In this document: in pieces, positions 44,881 through 53,732 of the stretch
Layout of the letters: each line of letters starts with the position of its first letter
Position numbering within the stretch: position 1 is the stretch's first letter
Assembly (NCBI GenBank): GCA_944384195.1
Contig: CALWSK010000003.1
Location: 1-64,000 of the forward strand
Source: an uncultured Clostridia bacterium
GTDB lineage: Bacteria > Bacillota > Clostridia > Lachnospirales > CAG-274
Length of the DNA stretch: 64,000 bases
Direction: 5' to 3'
Notes under the pieces: model-generated
The model's database searches: none
What the model was told of the DNA's origin: nothing
Seen by the model: the letters and a program-made list of their open reading frames with translations, nothing else
Program-made: the position numbers and the translations under genes

Positions 44881-45447
44881 ATGTATCCTTACTTTTCAAA
44901 TTCTAAAGAGGCAGAAGAAGATAAGACAAATATTTTAGAAATAAAAACTAATTTTTCTTATAGTAAAGATTTAGATGATATGTATGATGATAAAGATTTA
45001 GATGATATGTATGATGATGATAAAACTGAAGAAGACTTAAAATCCCATATAATAGAATCTATAAAAGAGGCTATATTAGATAAAAATAGAAATATAGATT
45101 ATTATGATAGATTATCAAAAAAAATTACTGATGATAAAGATAGAGCTATTTTAAGAAATATATATTTAGATGAAAAAAAGCATAAAAGCATATTTGAAAA
45201 ATTATATAAACTTCTTACTGGACTTGATGCTAAATTTGATAAAATAGAAGATGCTATAGATACTGATGATAGCTTAGCAGAACAATTTTTAGAAAGAATA
45301 GAAGATAAATTTGAAAACATAGAATTTTTTAGAATGCTTATGTCTATATTTTCAGATTTACCTATAAGAGATTTAATTTATAAGGTTATATTAGACGAGC
45401 AAAAACACACACAACAACTTAGCAATTTATATAACAAATATAAATAA
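44881..45447 (+). CDS. Ferritin-like domain protein with acidic duplicated N-terminus
   Basis: 188-residue protein. Residues about 1-60 are acidic and disordered, with a near-exact internal duplication (DLDDMYDDKDLDDMYDDDK). Residues about 62-188 form a four-helix ferritin-like/rubrerythrin-type bundle with two DExxH metal sites, DEKKH and DEQKH, and upstream Glu residues in the partner helices. A di-iron role in peroxide or iron handling is likely from the family. AGGAGGAAATT before ATG. Single gene ending at a hairpin shared with tmRNA. Confidence 0.8.
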   Translation: MYPYFSNSKEAEEDKTNILEIKTNFSYSKDLDDMYDDKDLDDMYDDDKTEEDLKSHIIESIKEAILDKNRNIDYYDRLSKKITDDKDRAILRNIYLDEKKHKSIFEKLYKLLTGLDAKFDKIEDAIDTDDSLAEQFLERIEDKFENIEFFRMLMSIFSDLPIRDLIYKVILDEQKHTQQLSNLYNKYK

Positions 45448-45466
45448 TTGCTTTTTATTGAGAAAA

Positions 45467-45488
45467 GGCTCTAGAAAATTCTAGAGCC
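45467..45488. terminator. Hairpin between the ferritin-like gene and ssrA
   Basis: GGCTCTAGAA and TTCTAGAGCC, 10-bp perfect stem with 2-base loop; serves the convergent genes, though the T-runs are short. Confidence 0.75.
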
Positions 45489-45496
45489 TAAAATTA

Positions 45497-45849
45497 TGGA
45501 GATGAGGAGAATCGAACTCCTGTCCGAAAGCCCGTCGATAAAGACTTCTCCCATTACAGTTGATTGCAATAAATTCCTAAAAATAACTGCCAACCAACAA
45601 ACTATTATTTTTAGTAGCTTCATATATCTTTTATCTTGGCAAAGCTTACAAGATAAAGTACCTCACCTGTTCGACATCGGTTATCCTAGCAGTGAGCTAC
45701 TAAGAGCCGACGACAGCTTTTAACTAAGCTGCAAACGCAAAATTTTCTTCTTTGTCGTTTATTTTTAAAAATTTTGGACTTTTAACGTATTGCCCATTAC
45801 GAATGGCTATCTCTAGCTTCAAAACCCCCGTCGAAACCATTGCATCCCC
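45497..45849 (-). ncRNA. ssrA: Transfer-messenger RNA
   Basis: 353-nt tmRNA rescuing stalled ribosomes. Acceptor GGGGATG pairs with CATCTCC, including the G3-U pair that alanyl-tRNA synthetase reads; discriminator A, CCA not encoded. TGGTTTCGAC after the acceptor and GAATCGAACTCC (plus strand) near the 3' end are diagnostic. The tag frame at 45756-45724 follows AAATAAAC and reads DKEENFAFAA then TAG, so the resume codon is GAC (Asp) rather than the usual GCA. Promoter TTGTAA-17-TATAAT at 45889-45861. Confidence 0.96.
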
Positions 45850-45860
45850 ACATATAAATT

Positions 45861-45889
45861 ATTATAATATATTATATGAAAAATTACAA
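45861..45889 (-). promoter_or_regulatory. Promoter of ssrA
   Basis: Minus strand TTGTAA (45889-45884), 17 bases, TATAAT (45866-45861), about 11 bases before the mature 5' end, leaving a short leader for RNase P removal. Confidence 0.65.
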
Positions 45890-46150
45890 GTATTTATTTA
45901 TAACAATTTATTACATTATAAAATTTTAATTATTTTAAAAAATTATATTTTACATACTTTTAATAATTAATATAAATATATTTTATTATAAATATACTTA
46001 TATAATATCTTTAAGTAGCTATCTAATTTAAAACTTAATTTTTTAGATCAACATATTTATCATATTTAATTTAATATTAAATATTAATTTTTTATTTTTT
46101 ATAATGTACTTTAATTCTACAACTTATATTTAAATAATTTACATTATATT
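45890..46150. other. A+T-rich intergenic stretch without visible features
   Basis: Between the ssrA and metK promoters. Very A+T-rich; no ORF, hairpin with T-run or repeat that I could support. Confidence 0.6.
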
Positions 46151-46154
46151 TTTG

Positions 46155-46183
46155 TTGACAAAGTTTTTTAAAGATGATACAAT
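46155..46183 (+). promoter_or_regulatory. Promoter of the SAM riboswitch-metK unit
   Basis: TTGACA (46155-46160), 17-base spacer, TACAAT (46178-46183). Confidence 0.85.
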
Positions 46184-46203
46184 TAACTTGTATTAAATAT
46201 GTG

Positions 46204-46302
46204 TCTTATCAAGAGTGGTGGAGGGATAAGGGCCCTATGATACCCGGCAACCAGCTTTTTGTATTGGTGCTAAATCCCCCGCTTTTTGCGGAAGATGAGG
46301 AT
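46204..46302 (+). promoter_or_regulatory. SAM-I (S-box) riboswitch controlling metK
   Basis: Carries the S-box core: CTTATCAAGAG, GGTGGAGGGA, TACCCGGCAACCAG and the closing GATGAGGA arm, with P1, P2 and P4 helices evident. Bound S-adenosylmethionine should favour the terminator at 46312-46332 and cut metK expression. Sits 100 bases before the metK start. Confidence 0.97.
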
Positions 46303-46311
46303 TTTTTTGAA

Positions 46312-46332
46312 TAAGCCATAATGGCTTTTTTT
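46312..46332 (+). terminator. Riboswitch-controlled terminator
   Basis: AAGCCAT and ATGGCTT pair with a 1-2 base turn, then TTTTTT. It is the expression platform of the SAM riboswitch. Confidence 0.85.
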
Positions 46333-46402
46333 ATTGCCTATTTTAATGCTTTTTATAAAATATTTTATATATATGTTTAGTTTTATTTTTAGGAGGAATA
46401 CT

Positions 46403-47563
46403 ATGAAAAGAATGTTTACTTCTGAATCTGTTACAGAGGGACATCCAGATAAAATCTGTGACCAAATATCAGATGCAGTTTTAGATGCTATATTAGAAAA
46501 AGACCCACACGCTAGAGTAGCTTGTGAAACTTTAGCTTCTACAGGACTTATTATGGTAGCTGGAGAAATAACTACTAATTGCTATGTAGATATAGATAAA
46601 ATAGCTAGAGAAACTATAAGAGAAATAGGATATGACAGAGCTAAATATGGATTTGACTGCGATACTTGCTCTGTTATCACATCATTAAAAGGACAATCTC
46701 CAGATATAGCCCAAGGTGTTGATAATGCTTATGAAACTAGAGAAGATGCAGAAAATGATACTGGAGCTGGCGACCAAGGTATGATGTTTGGTTTTGCTTG
46801 TGATGAAACAGAAGATTATATGCCTATGCCTATATATCTTGCTCATAAGCTTACAAGAAGACTTTCTGAAGTTAGAAAAAATGGAACTTTACCTTATTTA
46901 AGACCAGATGGAAAAAGCCAAGTTACAGTAGAATATGATGATGATAAAGTTGTTAGAGTAGATGCTATAGTTATATCTACTCAACATAGCGAAGAAATCT
47001 CTCACGAGCAAATTTGCGAAGATATCAAAAAACACGTTATACAAGCAGTTATCCCTAGCGAGCTTTTAGATGATAATACAAAATATTATATAAATCCTAC
47101 TGGTAGATTTGTTATCGGAGGACCTCAAGGAGACTGTGGACTTACTGGAAGAAAAATCATAGTAGATACTTATGGTGGATATGCAAGCCACGGTGGTGGT
47201 GCTTTCTCTGGAAAAGACCCTACAAAAGTTGACCGTTCTGGAGCTTATGCTGCTAGATATGTAGCTAAAAATATTGTAGCTAGTGGCATAGCTAAAAAAT
47301 GTCAAATAGAAATAGCTTATGCTATAGGTGTTGCTAAACCTTTATCTATCCTTGTAGATACTTTTGGAACTGGTAAAATTTCTGATGATGAAATAGCTAA
47401 AATAGTTTCTGAAAATTTTGACCTTAGACCATCTGCTATTATTAAAAACTTTAATTTAACAAGACCTATATACAAACAAACTGCTGCTTATGGACACTTT
47501 GGAAGAAATGACTTAGATTTACCTTGGGAAAAACTTGACAAAACTGATATATTTAAAGCTTAA
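46403..47563 (+). CDS. metK: S-adenosylmethionine synthetase
   Basis: 386-residue enzyme making SAM from methionine and ATP. Seen: [24 protein letters not shown] (opening motif, split), [15 protein letters not shown] hexapeptide region and [17 protein letters not shown]-loop. Start is ATG 46403 with AGGAGG 7 bases before; 23 extra open codons upstream lie in the leader. Regulated by the SAM riboswitch in front, closing a feedback loop. Confidence 0.98.
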   Translation: MKRMFTSESVTEGHPDKICDQISDAVLDAILEKDPHARVACETLASTGLIMVAGEITTNCYVDIDKIARETIREIGYDRAKYGFDCDTCSVITSLKGQSPDIAQGVDNAYETREDAENDTGAGDQGMMFGFACDETEDYMPMPIYLAHKLTRRLSEVRKNGTLPYLRPDGKSQVTVEYDDDKVVRVDAIVISTQHSEEISHEQICEDIKKHVIQAVIPSELLDDNTKYYINPTGRFVIGGPQGDCGLTGRKIIVDTYGGYASHGGGAFSGKDPTKVDRSGAYAARYVAKNIVASGIAKKCQIEIAYAIGVAKPLSILVDTFGTGKISDDEIAKIVSENFDLRPSAIIKNFNLTRPIYKQTAAYGHFGRNDLDLPWEKLDKTDIFKA

Positions 47564-47570
47564 TATATTT

Positions 47571-47603
47571 AAAAGATTGCAGATTTTATCTGTAATCTTT
47601 TTT
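47571..47603 (+). terminator. Terminator of metK
   Basis: AAAAGATTGCAGAT and ATCTGTAATCTTTT, one mismatch/G-U position, followed by T-run. Confidence 0.88.
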
Positions 47604-47640
47604 ATTTACTAAACTTAATATTTTAAATTTAAAAATATAA

Positions 47641-47670
47641 AAAAATGCATAGAGTAATCTATGCATTTTT
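47641..47670 (-). terminator. Terminator of typA
   Basis: ATGCATAGA and TCTATGCAT around GTAA, flanked by A- and T-runs. Confidence 0.88.
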
Positions 47671-47672
47671 TA

Positions 47673-49499
47673 TTAATTTCTGCTTGCTTTTTTTCTAAGA
47701 TTAGAATCTAATATTTTCTTTCTAATTCTAAGATTTTCTGGAGTAACCTCTACAAGCTCATCATCTGTTATAAATTCTATACATTTTTCAAGGCTCATAT
47801 TTATAGGAGGTGTAAGTTTTAAAGCATCATCTGCCCCAGAAGAACGAGTATTAGTAAGTTGTTTTTTCTTACAAACATTTACTTCCATATCCCCGCTTCT
47901 AGCATTTCTACCTACAACCATACCAGAATATACTTTAGTAGCAGGTCCTATAAATAAATCCCCTCTTTCTTGTGCATTATATAATCCGTATGTTACTGCC
48001 TCACCAGACTCAAAAGCAATCAAAGAACCTTGTGGACGGCTTACAATCTCACCTTTATAAGGCTCATAATCATTAAATATAGTATTTAATATACCATTAC
48101 CTTTAGTATCTGTTAAAAATTCACTTCTATATCCTATAAGTCCTCTTGCTGGTATATTAAATTCAAGTCTTGTATATCCGCCCTTAGATGGTACCATATT
48201 AACCATCTCGCCTTTTCTTGTACCAAGCTTTTCTATTACGTTCCCTACAAACTCTTCTGGAACATCTATAGTAGCAAGTTCCATAGGCTCATAGCGTTTT
48301 CCGTCTATATCTTTAAATAATACTTCCGGTCTTGATACTTGGAATTCATAGCCTTCTCTTCTCATAGTTTCTATAAGGATAGAAAGATGAAGCTCCCCAC
48401 GTCCACTAACTTTAAATGAATCTGCACTATCAGTATCTTCTACTCTAAGGCTAACGTCTGTATTTAATTCTTTTTGTAGCCTATCTCTAAGGTGTCTACT
48501 AGTAACAAATTTTCCTTCTTGTCCAGCAAAAGGACTATCATTTACAGAAAAAGTCATAGCTATAGTAGGTTCAGATATTTTGTTAACTTCTATAGGTTGT
48601 GGATTTTCTATAGATGCTATAGTATCCCCTATTTGTATATCTGGTATACCGCTAACAGCTACTATAGAACCAACCGTAGCAGACTTAACTTCTACTCTTT
48701 CAAGTCCTTCATATTCATATAGCTTGTTTATCTTAACTTTATAGTTTTTCTCACTATCATTAAAGTTTACAACACAAGCATCTTGATTCACTCTTATAGT
48801 CCCGTTTTCTACTTTACCGATACCTATTCTTCCTACATATTCATTATAGTCTATAGTAGTTACTAGCATTTGTACTCCTGCTTCCATATCTCCCTCTGGA
48901 GCTGGTATATAGTCTATAATAGTATCAAATAAGCATTTCATATCGCTAGCTTCCATAGCCTTGTCAGCTTCCATAGATGCCTTACCTGCCTTAGCAGAAG
49001 CAAAAACAAAAGGTGCATCTAGTTGCTCATCTGTAGCATCAAGCTCTATAAATAGCTCTAAAATCTCATCTACAACTTCATCTGGTCTAGCTTCTGGCTT
49101 ATCTATTTTGTTTACACATACCACTACTGGTAGTTTAAGGGCAAGAGCATTTTTTAAAACAAATTTTGTTTGAGGCATAGCCCCTTCATAAGCATCAACA
49201 ACAAGAACAACACCATCAACCATTTTTAAAACACGCTCTACTTCTCCACCAAAGTCAGCGTGTCCTGGAGTATCTACTATGTTTATTTTTTTATCTTCAT
49301 AATAAACAGAAGTATTTTTAGATAAGATAGTTATTCCTCTTTCTCTTTCTATATCTCCAGAGTCCATAACTCTCTCTCTTATCACTTGGTTTGACCTAAA
49401 AGTACCGCTTTGTTTTAAAAGCTCGTCTACAAGTGTAGTTTTTCCGTGGTCAACGTGTGCTATAATTGCTATGTTTCTTACATCTTCTCTTTTACTCAA
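47673..49499 (-). CDS. typA: Ribosome-associated GTPase TypA/BipA
   Basis: 608-residue translational GTPase active under stress and in ribosome assembly. Seen: P-loop [18 protein letters not shown] switch [26 protein letters not shown]-like domains and the TypA-specific C-terminus ([24 protein letters not shown]). I prefer the TTG at 49499, giving the family-typical MSKREDVRN start with GTGGGA 6 bases upstream; a GTG at 49511 is the alternative. Own promoter at 49537-49565. Confidence 0.95.
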   Translation of the reverse strand: MSKREDVRNIAIIAHVDHGKTTLVDELLKQSGTFRSNQVIRERVMDSGDIERERGITILSKNTSVYYEDKKINIVDTPGHADFGGEVERVLKMVDGVVLVVDAYEGAMPQTKFVLKNALALKLPVVVCVNKIDKPEARPDEVVDEILELFIELDATDEQLDAPFVFASAKAGKASMEADKAMEASDMKCLFDTIIDYIPAPEGDMEAGVQMLVTTIDYNEYVGRIGIGKVENGTIRVNQDACVVNFNDSEKNYKVKINKLYEYEGLERVEVKSATVGSIVAVSGIPDIQIGDTIASIENPQPIEVNKISEPTIAMTFSVNDSPFAGQEGKFVTSRHLRDRLQKELNTDVSLRVEDTDSADSFKVSGRGELHLSILIETMRREGYEFQVSRPEVLFKDIDGKRYEPMELATIDVPEEFVGNVIEKLGTRKGEMVNMVPSKGGYTRLEFNIPARGLIGYRSEFLTDTKGNGILNTIFNDYEPYKGEIVSRPQGSLIAFESGEAVTYGLYNAQERGDLFIGPATKVYSGMVVGRNARSGDMEVNVCKKKQLTNTRSSGADDALKLTPPINMSLEKCIEFITDDELVEVTPENLRIRKKILDSNLRKKASRN

Positions 49500-49536
49500 G
49501 TTTATTCCCACTCTCTAAATAAAATTTTTCTAGGAT

Positions 49537-49565
49537 ATTCTAACATAATTTTCATATTTTTTCAA
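49537..49565 (-). promoter_or_regulatory. Promoter of typA
   Basis: Minus strand TTGAAA (49565-49560), 17-base spacer, extended TG-T-TAGAAT (-10 at 49542-49537). Confidence 0.65.
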
Positions 49566-49579
49566 GAATATAATTTAAC

Positions 49580-49735
49580 ATTTAAAATAAAATAACTGTT
49601 TTATCTTAAAATACCGCCCAAAGTAAAAAGATAAAACAGTTATAAAAATTTAGCTTATATATTATAAAAGGTAGGATAATTATCTAAAATAGAGGTTTGG
49701 CATATTCAAATTATCCTTGTTAGTATCATCTAACT
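49580..49735 (-). ncRNA. Candidate stand-alone structured RNA, about 155 nt
   Basis: Own promoter (49742-49770) and a 16-bp terminal stem-loop. From the 5' end: hairpin GTTAG/CTAAC right at the predicted start; stem AGGATAATT/AATTATCCT enclosing about 27 bases; then a perfect 16-bp stem ATAACTGTTTTATCTT with its complement (49592-49607 and 49628-49643), whose 20-base loop holds GGGCGGTA, followed by TTTATTTT. typA downstream has a separate promoter, so this is not simply its leader. No ORF beyond a 7-codon one. Family not recognised. Confidence 0.5.
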
Positions 49736-49741
49736 GATTAT

Positions 49742-49770
49742 ATGTTAACATAAGCTAACATTTTTGTCAA
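49742..49770 (-). promoter_or_regulatory. Promoter of the 49.6-kb RNA
   Basis: Minus strand TTGACA (49770-49765), 17-base spacer, TAACAT (49747-49742) with TG one base upstream (extended -10). Confidence 0.6.
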
Positions 49771-49788
49771 CCCTTTTTTTAAATTTTT

Positions 49789-50376
49789 TTATTCTTTTAA
49801 ATATCCTTTTTTAACACTATCTTCTAATAGCTCTAATATAAAGTTTTTTATGCTGTCATCTGCTGTCTTTAATACTAAATCTAGCCTAGATAAAACCATA
49901 TCCTTAGTTACATTATGTTTTTGCCAGCTTCCTCCTTTTGTAGCATAATTTAACATTATAGGTTCTAGCCTATCTAACATATGAGAATATATGGCTTCCT
50001 TAGTTTTTTTATCTTCAAATTCTTGCCATAGCATATAAAATTCATCTGCCATATCTTCTGGTAAAATACCAAATATTTTTCTTCCGGCTTCTTCTTCCCT
50101 TATCTTCTTAGTTTTTGTAAGCTCCTCATCATATAAAAAAGTATCCCCTGCATATATTTCTACAATATCATGTATAAGACACATTTTTAACACCTTAAGT
50201 ATATCTATATCCTTAGGCGCATAGTCGATAAGAACTATTGCATACATAGCTATATGCCAAGAATGTTCGGCATCATTTTCATTTCGGCTATTATCTGTAA
50301 GCATAGATTGTCTAAAAATATTTTTTAGCTTATCTATTTCCATTAAAAATTCCATTTTTCTTTTAAGTTTTTCCAT
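49789..50376 (-). CDS. HD-domain hydrolase (YfbR-like)
   Basis: 195-residue metal-dependent phosphohydrolase of the HD superfamily (COG1896-type, which includes the 5'-deoxynucleotidase YfbR). Seen: first His in AEHSWHIAMYA, the HD pair in LIHDIVEIYAGD, and the late Asp in MLDRLEPIMLNY. Substrate unknown; a (deoxy)nucleotide monophosphate is likely from the family. AGGAGGTAAACT before ATG. Lone gene, divergent from coaBC. Confidence 0.88.
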   Translation of the reverse strand: MEKLKRKMEFLMEIDKLKNIFRQSMLTDNSRNENDAEHSWHIAMYAIVLIDYAPKDIDILKVLKMCLIHDIVEIYAGDTFLYDEELTKTKKIREEEAGRKIFGILPEDMADEFYMLWQEFEDKKTKEAIYSHMLDRLEPIMLNYATKGGSWQKHNVTKDMVLSRLDLVLKTADDSIKNFILELLEDSVKKGYLKE

Positions 50377-50479
50377 AGTTTACCTCCTATTATCTCTAAG
50401 TCTATCATAAAAAAAATTTCTTGTCGATATTTTATTATTATAGTATCATATAAATAAAATACTTTTTAGGAGTAAAAAA

Positions 50480-51673
50480 ATGTTAAAAGATAAAACAATA
50501 TTAATAGGCGTTAGTGGTGGAATAGCTTGTTATAAAATAGCTAATCTTGTTAGTATGCTAAAAAAAGCCTCTGCTAATGTTAATGTAATTATGACAAAAA
50601 ATGCAACAGAGTTTATATCCCCTCTAACTTTTGAAACTCTAAGCCAAAATAAATGTGTAGTAGATACATTCGAAAAAAAAGCTAATTATGAAGTAGAACA
50701 TATTTCTCTAGCAAAAAGTGCCGATTTAATCCTTATAGCTCCTGCTACGGCAAATGTAATAGCAAAACTAGCAAATGGTATAGCCGACGATATGCTTACT
50801 ACTACTGTTCTAGCTAGTAAATGTAAAAAGCTTGTAGCTCCAGCTATGAATACAAATATGTATGAAAATCCTATAACACAAGATAATCTTAAAAAACTAG
50901 CTAATTATGGTTTTGAAATAATAAGTCCCGCTATAGGTCTTTTAGCTTGTAAGGATATAGGCGTAGGTAAAATGCCAGAACCAGAAGTTTTATATTCTCA
51001 TATTTTAAAAGAAATAGCATTTGAAAAAGATTTAGAAGGAAAAAAAGTATTAATATCTGCTGGAGCTACTTGTGAATATATAGACGCAGTAAGATATATA
51101 ACAAATCCATCTAGCGGAAAAATGGGCTTTGCACTTGCTAAAGCTTGTGCTTTAAGAGGAGCTAAAGTAACATTAATAAAAGCAAATACCACTGCTTCTA
51201 TTCCCATGTTTGTAGACACTATAGATGTTATTTCTGCTAATGATATGCTAGAAGCATTTATACCCATACATAAAGATTTTGACTATATATTTATGACTTC
51301 TGCTGTATCAGATTTTACACCAACTACAACTTATGATTATAAAATAAAAAAAGATAAAGCATCTAATATATTAGAGCTAAAAAGAACTGAAGATATCCTA
51401 GCTTATCTTGGCAAACATAAACCAAAAAATCAAATTATTTGTGGCTTTTCTATGGAAACAGAAAATCTAATAGAAAATTCCAAAATTAAATTATATAAAA
51501 AAAATCTAGACTATATAGTGGCAAATAACCTAAAAGATGAAGGAGCCGGTTTTAATACAGATACTAATATAGCTAGCTTAATATCAAAAGAAGAAATAAC
51601 TAAATTTGAAAAACTATCTAAATTTGATTTAGCAAATAAAATCTTGGATAAAATATTACTAGATAATTTTTAG
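50480..51673 (+). CDS. coaBC: Phosphopantothenoylcysteine decarboxylase/synthetase
   Basis: 397-residue bifunctional flavoprotein for the second and third steps of CoA synthesis. CoaC half (about 1-180): GVSGGIACYKIANL, HISLAKSADLILIAPATANVIAK with catalytic His, and PAMNTNMYENP. CoaB half (about 190-397): SAGATCEYIDAVRYITNPSSGKMG and the NTP loop SDF, KIKKDKAS. AGGAG before ATG. Its stop codon lies within the first element of the tpx operator. Confidence 0.97.
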   Translation: MLKDKTILIGVSGGIACYKIANLVSMLKKASANVNVIMTKNATEFISPLTFETLSQNKCVVDTFEKKANYEVEHISLAKSADLILIAPATANVIAKLANGIADDMLTTTVLASKCKKLVAPAMNTNMYENPITQDNLKKLANYGFEIISPAIGLLACKDIGVGKMPEPEVLYSHILKEIAFEKDLEGKKVLISAGATCEYIDAVRYITNPSSGKMGFALAKACALRGAKVTLIKANTTASIPMFVDTIDVISANDMLEAFIPIHKDFDYIFMTSAVSDFTPTTTYDYKIKKDKASNILELKRTEDILAYLGKHKPKNQIICGFSMETENLIENSKIKLYKKNLDYIVANNLKDEGAGFNTDTNIASLISKEEITKFEKLSKFDLANKILDKILLDNF

Positions 51674-51718
51674 TAAAATACTTGACTTTTACTAAAATAA
51701 AGTGTATTATTTTAGTAA
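51669..51718 (+). promoter_or_regulatory. tpx promoter embedded in a triple inverted-repeat operator
   Basis: Promoter TTGACT (51682-51687), 17 bases, TATTAT (51705-51710). A perfect 12-bp inverted repeat, TTACTAAAATAA (51689-51700) and TTATTTTAGTAA (51707-51718), covers spacer and -10; a third half-site TTTTAGTAAAAT begins about 51669 at the coaBC stop. A redox-responsive repressor is the obvious guess. Confidence 0.8.
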
Positions 51719-51741
51719 GATTTATTTTAGGAGGTAGATTT

Positions 51742-52227
51742 ATGAATATAATATTTAAAGGAAACCCTGTTACTGTTAATGGAAATTTCCCTTCAGTTGG
51801 CGATGAAGCTAAAGATTTTACTCTTATAAATGAAACTTTAAATAAAGTAACTTTAAAAGATACTAAAGGCAAAAGAGTTTTTGTTACTCTACCTTCAGTA
51901 GATACTAAAATTTGTGATTTAGAAATTAGAAGATTTAATCAAGAAGCTTCTAAATTAAAAGATGTTACTATATATGTTGTTTCTATGGATTTACCTTTTG
52001 CTCAAAGCAGATGGTGTGGAGCAGCTAATGCAAATAATGTAGTTATGCTATCAGACTTTAAAGACAAAAGTTTTGGAGAAAACTATGGTGTTTATATGGA
52101 AGAAATAGGGCTTTTAGCTCGTACTATTATTATTGTAGATGAAGATAATAAAGTATCTTATACTCAATATTGTAGCGAAACTTCTACAGAACCTAATTAC
52201 GAAGAAGTTTTAGAACAATTAAGATAA
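51742..52227 (+). CDS. tpx: Thiol peroxidase
   Basis: 161-residue atypical 2-Cys peroxiredoxin reducing peroxides with thioredoxin. Seen: LPSVDTKICDLEIRRF with the peroxidatic Cys, and the resolving Cys in SRWCGAANANNV. Start ATG 51742, 7 bases after GGAGG; upstream open codons cover the promoter. Own promoter and operator. Monocistronic. Confidence 0.97.
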   Translation: MNIIFKGNPVTVNGNFPSVGDEAKDFTLINETLNKVTLKDTKGKRVFVTLPSVDTKICDLEIRRFNQEASKLKDVTIYVVSMDLPFAQSRWCGAANANNVVMLSDFKDKSFGENYGVYMEEIGLLARTIIIVDEDNKVSYTQYCSETSTEPNYEEVLEQLR

Positions 52228-52278
52228 TCTTAATATATATTTCCTTATAAAGATAATATTTTATATTCCAAGTAAACT

Positions 52279-52310
52279 AAAAAAGCTATAGATATAATCT
52301 ATAGCTTTTT
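52279..52310. terminator. Bidirectional terminator between tpx and the GH1 gene
   Basis: AAAAAGCTATAGAT and ATCTATAGCTTTTT around a 3-base loop; serves the convergent genes. Confidence 0.88.
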
Positions 52311-52318
52311 ATTAATTT

Positions 52319-53716
52319 TTAATTATTATTTTGCTTTTCTATAAAATTTTTAATCCAATAGCCAGATTTTTTAATTGTTCTTTTTTGTGTTTCTAAATCT
52401 ACAGAAATATAACCATAACGATTTTTATAAGCATTACACCAAGACCAACAATCTATAGGAGTCCAACAATGAAATCCAAAACAATTTGCTCCATCTTTTA
52501 TAGCATCACTTAAATATTTTAAATGTTCTTCATAAAATTCTATTCTATAATCATCTTGAATCACACCACTATCATCTAAAAATCTAGCTTCATTTTCTAC
52601 TCCCATACCATTTTCAGATATATACCAAGGTATATTATTATAGTTTTCCTTTATATTCATAGCTATATCATATATAGCATTTGGATATATTTCCCAACCT
52701 CTATAAGGGTTCATTCTCTTATTTGGCATATCATAATAATCAAAATAATTATCTGGGAAAAACTTATCATCTTCTATAACACTTTCTTTAGCTTGTATTC
52801 TCCTTGGAAAATAATAATTTATTCCTAAAAAGTCTACTATATTTTCTTTAAATATTTTATTATCTTCTTTTTCTTGCTTAAATAAAACATTATGCTTTTC
52901 TAAAAACTCTATAAATTTTTTAGAAAAATGTCCTTTTGTATCTGGCTCTAAGAAAGACTTATTAAAAAATTCATCTGCTATTTCACTAGCTTCTAAATCT
53001 TCTTTGCTATCGCTTCTTGGATAAGTAGGTGTAAGATTTAATATAATTCCTATTTTACTACCATATTTGTCAAAACCACCTTGTCTAAACTCTCTTATAG
53101 CTTTAGCAGAAGCAAGATTTAAGTTATATAAAACTTGGACTGCTTTTTCTCCATCAACAAGGCAAGGATAATGCATTTTATAAAGATATTGCCCTTCTAC
53201 TACTACTATAGGTTCATTAAATGTTGTCCAATATTTAACCTTATCCCCATATAGCTCAAAACATTTTTTAGCAAAGAGTACAAACATATCTACAACTTTT
53301 CTACTTTCCCAACCACCATATTTTTCATATAGCTCAACTGGTAAATCAAAATGATGTAAATTTATAATAGGTATTAGCCCATTATCTAAAATTTCATCTA
53401 TAACATTATGATAAAATAATACATTTTCTTCATCTACTTCCCCAGTTTCTAAATTTTTTATAAGCCTACTCCATTGTATAGAAGTTCTAAAACTATTAAG
53501 TCCTATGCTTTTTATAAGTTTTATGTCCTCTTTATATCTATGATAAAAATCAGAAGTTACATCAGAACCTACACCATCAAAAAATTTTTCTGGCTCTATA
53601 GAAGACCAATAATCAAATACACTTTTATGTGGCTTATTAAAACTACCTTCAATCTGTGGACAAGAAGTAGCACCACCCCATAAAAAATTTTTTGGAAAAT
53701 ATAATTTTTCTTCCAT
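52319..53716 (-). CDS. Glycoside hydrolase family 1, 6-phospho-beta-glucosidase
   Basis: 465-residue GH1 enzyme cleaving PTS-imported, phosphorylated beta-glycosides in the cytoplasm. Seen: FLWGGATSCPQIEG start, TFNEPIVV with the acid/base Glu, and ISENGMGVE with the nucleophile Glu. Last gene of the PTS operon, 16 bases after EIIC. Exact sugar (cellobiose-, chitobiose- or muropeptide-derived) cannot be read from sequence. Confidence 0.94.
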   Translation of the reverse strand: MEEKLYFPKNFLWGGATSCPQIEGSFNKPHKSVFDYWSSIEPEKFFDGVGSDVTSDFYHRYKEDIKLIKSIGLNSFRTSIQWSRLIKNLETGEVDEENVLFYHNVIDEILDNGLIPIINLHHFDLPVELYEKYGGWESRKVVDMFVLFAKKCFELYGDKVKYWTTFNEPIVVVEGQYLYKMHYPCLVDGEKAVQVLYNLNLASAKAIREFRQGGFDKYGSKIGIILNLTPTYPRSDSKEDLEASEIADEFFNKSFLEPDTKGHFSKKFIEFLEKHNVLFKQEKEDNKIFKENIVDFLGINYYFPRRIQAKESVIEDDKFFPDNYFDYYDMPNKRMNPYRGWEIYPNAIYDIAMNIKENYNNIPWYISENGMGVENEARFLDDSGVIQDDYRIEFYEEHLKYLSDAIKDGANCFGFHCWTPIDCWSWCNAYKNRYGYISVDLETQKRTIKKSGYWIKNFIEKQNNN

Positions 53717-53732
53717 AATATTTTCTCCTAAC

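Noticed and set aside
45496..45723. 75-codon plus-strand ORF in the tmRNA
   Set aside because: It is antisense to ssrA and explained by that gene.
49608..49627. T-box-like GGGCGGTA upstream of typA
   Set aside because: The word lies inside the terminator loop, the rest of the T-box consensus and Stem I are missing, and typA is not a T-box target.
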